Below are positions 62,401 through 64,000 of a DNA stretch of 64,000 nt, piece after piece (within the stretch, counting starts at the first letter, position 1; the number at the start of each line of letters is the position of its first letter). The stretch is from Stichopus chloronotus. Taxonomy: Eukaryota; Echinodermata; Holothuroidea; Aspidochirotida; Stichopodidae. The position numbers and the translations under genes were made by a program. A model generated the notes under the pieces. It worked only from the letters and a program-made list of their open reading frames with translations. It did not search any database and was not told where the DNA came from. The DNA is taken from NCBI GenBank assembly GCA_021234535.1, contig CM037843.1:16137677-16201676 (forward strand). Direction: 5' to 3'.

Positions 62401-63790
62401 AGGAGAAAATGACTTAACACTTCAGGGATTACTTCAGAGGGAGTAAAGAAGAAGATGCCTCCACTACAGACTCCAGAAGAAGGGGGTAAATAGGGACACT
62501 TAAAACTTTTGTCAAGGACAGCATCAACCCGAAACATAATTTGGTAGCAATAAATCCCACCCAACCCCCTCTCTTTTGAGTTTCTGGCCAAATTCCTTAA
62601 CTTAACAAAAATTTTCACTTAAAGGTAAAACCCATTCATCATCGAAGAACAATGTTTTATTAAGAGTGCAACACACAGACTGCAAGTTTGAATTCACAGT
62701 AAAGTTCCTGTCAATGAAGAGATGTTTTTCTGCCAACACTTTGACCATTAGGCATGTTTCTATTTATAGCACAGACAGGATGCTTGTCTATGATATACTT
62801 GCAGAAGATTGCGGACATGGAGGAAGAGATGAAAAGTCTTCCTTACAACTACTTCTACTGTCAAATATATTTAATTTGATTCATTAAAGGAGAATGAAAC
62901 CCTGGGAATATCTTCATAAAATATGAAGCAGAAGTGTTTGACAAAACACTTGTCAAAGTTTCATTAAAAAATATTCTTCCCTTCCCAAGGTATGCACTTT
63001 TGAAATCTAGAGAAGGGTGTTGCCATTTTTGTCTCAGTTGAATGTGAACAGACTTGAGTAAGTCAAACTATGATGTCACATAACCCCTGATGGCAGGAGT
63101 TTAATGTATTTCTTTGTTTTCCTTTCTCATAATTTCCATGAATGCATATACACTGTACACAACTTTGTGTTGAATTACTGAGGCATACCATGCAATGATC
63201 AAATTATTCATACTTTGATTGTAATAGATGCATAACTGTTAAAACTATTTGTCAATAAATTATAAAGAAAAACAAAAGCTTTTTAATAACAAGTGGTCAG
63301 GTTATAATATCACAATCTCAGCATGGCAGCGTCCTGATTGATTTTTATGAACTTTCAAATTGCAATATCTTGAAAAGTAAACAACATATGCACATGAAAT
63401 TTGGTGACGGTGATCACCACATGTTAGTCTTTCATTTGACAGTGATGTTTTATTGTAAAACATTCTGACTTTCATTCTCCTTTAATGAACTGACGATTAT
63501 AAAGTTTACATGGATATATTTTCGAAAAACATAACTCATAACCTGAGCAGAAAGAAAAGAGTCAGTTAAAAGCTACGAGAAGTGAGGGTTGTTAAAGTGA
63601 GGTTGCACTGCTTGTGAGAGAGTTTGTATTAGTAAGAGGGAGTTAGGGAACAGTTCTGGAGTTGAGGTGCAGAAGTGTGTTTCACATATTTGGGTAATTT
63701 ACAGCTAACCTCCTCTGCATAGGGCTGCTTTTCCTTCTTGTGCGCAAGGATCGACGAAGAATGGAATTTCTGACCGGTGAGGGGGTTCTC
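48337..63790 (-). CDS. Large Ser/Pro-rich mitotic-type protein, C-terminal 845 aa; ARHGAP11A-like (5' part outside window)
   Basis: Join complement 63710-63790, 59900-60027, 58272-58464, 52972-53038, 48337-50406. Exit phases 2, 1, 2, 0 all agree, and exon 4 of this set is open only in the matching frame. No folded domain is visible; the protein is low-complexity, charged and rich in SP/TP sites of the CDK type (RTPSPVR, MTPRRNK, KSPTYKK, RSPGEK). RKPLGDKSN near the C-terminus fits the RxxLxxxxN destruction box. Identity is inference: three short segments (RMFNSLS, SPFVKSVSYE, PLGDKSNH) recall, in the same order, the disordered tail of ARHGAP11A, and a huge last exon encoding most of the tail fits that gene. 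The RhoGAP domain would lie beyond 64000. Another Ser/Pro-rich cell-cycle protein remains possible. Confidence 0.8.
50703..50812. repeat. Two-copy tandem repeat, about 67-bp period
   Basis: CATGTTTCACTA..ATGTA.ATTATGATA.ATAATTGTAAAGT occurs twice, in the last intron of the RhoGAP-like gene. Confidence 0.7.
51453..52353. mobile_element. TTAA-flanked foldback element (MITE) with arms of about 190 bp
   Basis: TTAAAAGGATAGTCCAGCCA at the left is mirrored by TGGCTAGACCATCCTTTTAA at the right. The inverted similarity runs through about 190 nt of each arm (51453-51640 and 52165-52353). TTAA at both tips suggests piggyBac-type target duplication. A second element is inserted between the arms. It lies in an intron of the RhoGAP-like gene. 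Confidence 0.75.
51680..52017. mobile_element. Nested TTAA-flanked MITE, second family
   Basis: The tips read TTAAAGTGAAATAGGGC and GCCCTATTTCCCTTTAA. The interior matches 46368-46714 over its whole length in the same orientation. Sitting between the arms of the larger foldback element, it inserted later. Confidence 0.7.
52972..53038 (-). CDS. RhoGAP-like gene, fourth visible exon (67 nt)
   Basis: Acceptor CCCTCAACAG, donor GTACTA. Only the frame entering in phase 2 lacks stops; it reads LSLGAIGGANRAEAPVKIPQ. It leaves in phase 0, matching the last exon. Confidence 0.7.
53039..58271 (-). other. 5.2-kb intron of the RhoGAP-like gene
   Basis: A 148-codon antisense frame at 55752-56198 has no known domain and begins at TTG. 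A poly-C run lies near 54440. Nothing else was recognised. Confidence 0.6.
58272..58464 (-). CDS. RhoGAP-like gene, third visible exon
   Basis: Acceptor TCCTCTTCCAG; the leftover G makes Asp. It encodes FHFNSPSIKF, a Ser/Thr-rich stretch, and the basic TPRRNKLKKLNPLNSRRFK. Donor GTAAAC, phase 2; an alternative in-phase donor (GTTTAA) lies 6 nt earlier. Confidence 0.75.
59900..60027 (-). CDS. RhoGAP-like gene, second visible exon
   Basis: Acceptor TTGATCGACAG completes Arg. It encodes KAILKQMTVDPHYGKKG and KRTPSSPMTPLQ, then leaves by a GTATGA donor in phase 1. Confidence 0.7.
60028..63709 (-). other. 3.7-kb intron of the RhoGAP-like gene
   Basis: It contains the TTAA MITE at 62884-63485. 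No missed exon was recognised, though a very small one cannot be excluded. Confidence 0.6.
62884..63485. mobile_element. TTAA-flanked MITE, third family
   Basis: TTAAAGGAGAATGAAA at the left and its exact reverse complement TTTCATTCTCCTTTAA at the right enclose about 570 bp of non-coding sequence. It lies in an intron of the RhoGAP-like gene. Confidence 0.6.
63710..63790 (-). CDS. RhoGAP-like gene, first visible exon
   Basis: Acceptor ATCGTTGTAG, donor GTTAGC, phase 2 in and out. It reads RTPSPVRNSILRRSLR followed by a basic TRRKSS stretch. The two other frames are also open over this short length, so the frame is chosen by the fit to the next exon. Confidence 0.65.
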
Positions 63791-64000
63791 CTACAACGAT
63801 GATAGTTCGATATGACATAAATGTAAAACGATAAGGGAAAGAGAAGCAAGTCTGATCAACAATTGAGAATGAGATTAAGATATGGAAAACCACTGAATTT
63901 ACTGAAAGTATCAGGGACCAAAAGTTACCTGCTATTTGTTATTAAAGGAAAATTCTATTGACAAGTAAACAAGTTCTTAAATGAAAGAGATAAATTTCCA

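Overview
This 64 kb window looks like nuclear DNA of a marine deuterostome invertebrate. It is AT-rich and intron-rich, with long non-coding stretches, simple repeats, decayed LINEs and many small foldback elements. An echinoderm, perhaps a sea cucumber, is my best guess, but nothing in the sequence fixes the species. There is no operon, CRISPR array or rRNA gene, and I found no tRNA by eye.

Four spliced protein-coding genes can be built with consistent GT-AG sites and reading phases. (1) On the + strand, 8726-23357, an eight-exon nicotinic acetylcholine receptor-type Cys-loop subunit of 474 aa with signal peptide, 13-residue Cys loop, vicinal Cys pair and four membrane segments. (2) On the - strand, 35784 down to 28474, an eight-exon POLR2G/RPB7 gene of 172 aa, the RNA polymerase II stalk subunit. 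(3) On the + strand, 36019-40701, a four-exon AP2S1 gene of 142 aa, the sigma subunit of the AP-2 clathrin adaptor. (4) On the - strand, 63790 down to 48337, the last five exons (845 aa) of a large, Ser/Pro-rich protein that continues beyond the right edge. It is tentatively an ARHGAP11A-like mitotic RhoGAP tail, and it carries a textbook destruction box.

Layout: 1-8725 is gene-free, with foldback elements and a decayed LINE. 8726-23357 is the receptor gene, whose introns hold a 70-bp TA run, a 164-bp hairpin, a two-level tandem repeat and a second LINE relic. 23358-28473 is the tail-to-tail space between the receptor and POLR2G. 28474-40701 is the POLR2G/AP2S1 pair, head to head with only 234 bp between the start codons, which implies a shared bidirectional promoter. 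40702-48336 separates the convergent AP2S1 and RhoGAP-like genes and holds a 60-bp minisatellite. 48337-64000 is the RhoGAP-like gene with repeat-filled introns.

The two housekeeping genes are near-textbook copies and anchor the annotation. The less ordinary points are the receptor's altered agonist-site aromatics, the extremely short first coding exons of POLR2G (12 nt) and AP2S1 (the ATG alone), nested TTAA-flanked foldback elements, and the degron in the RhoGAP-like tail. I found no clear new multi-gene system.
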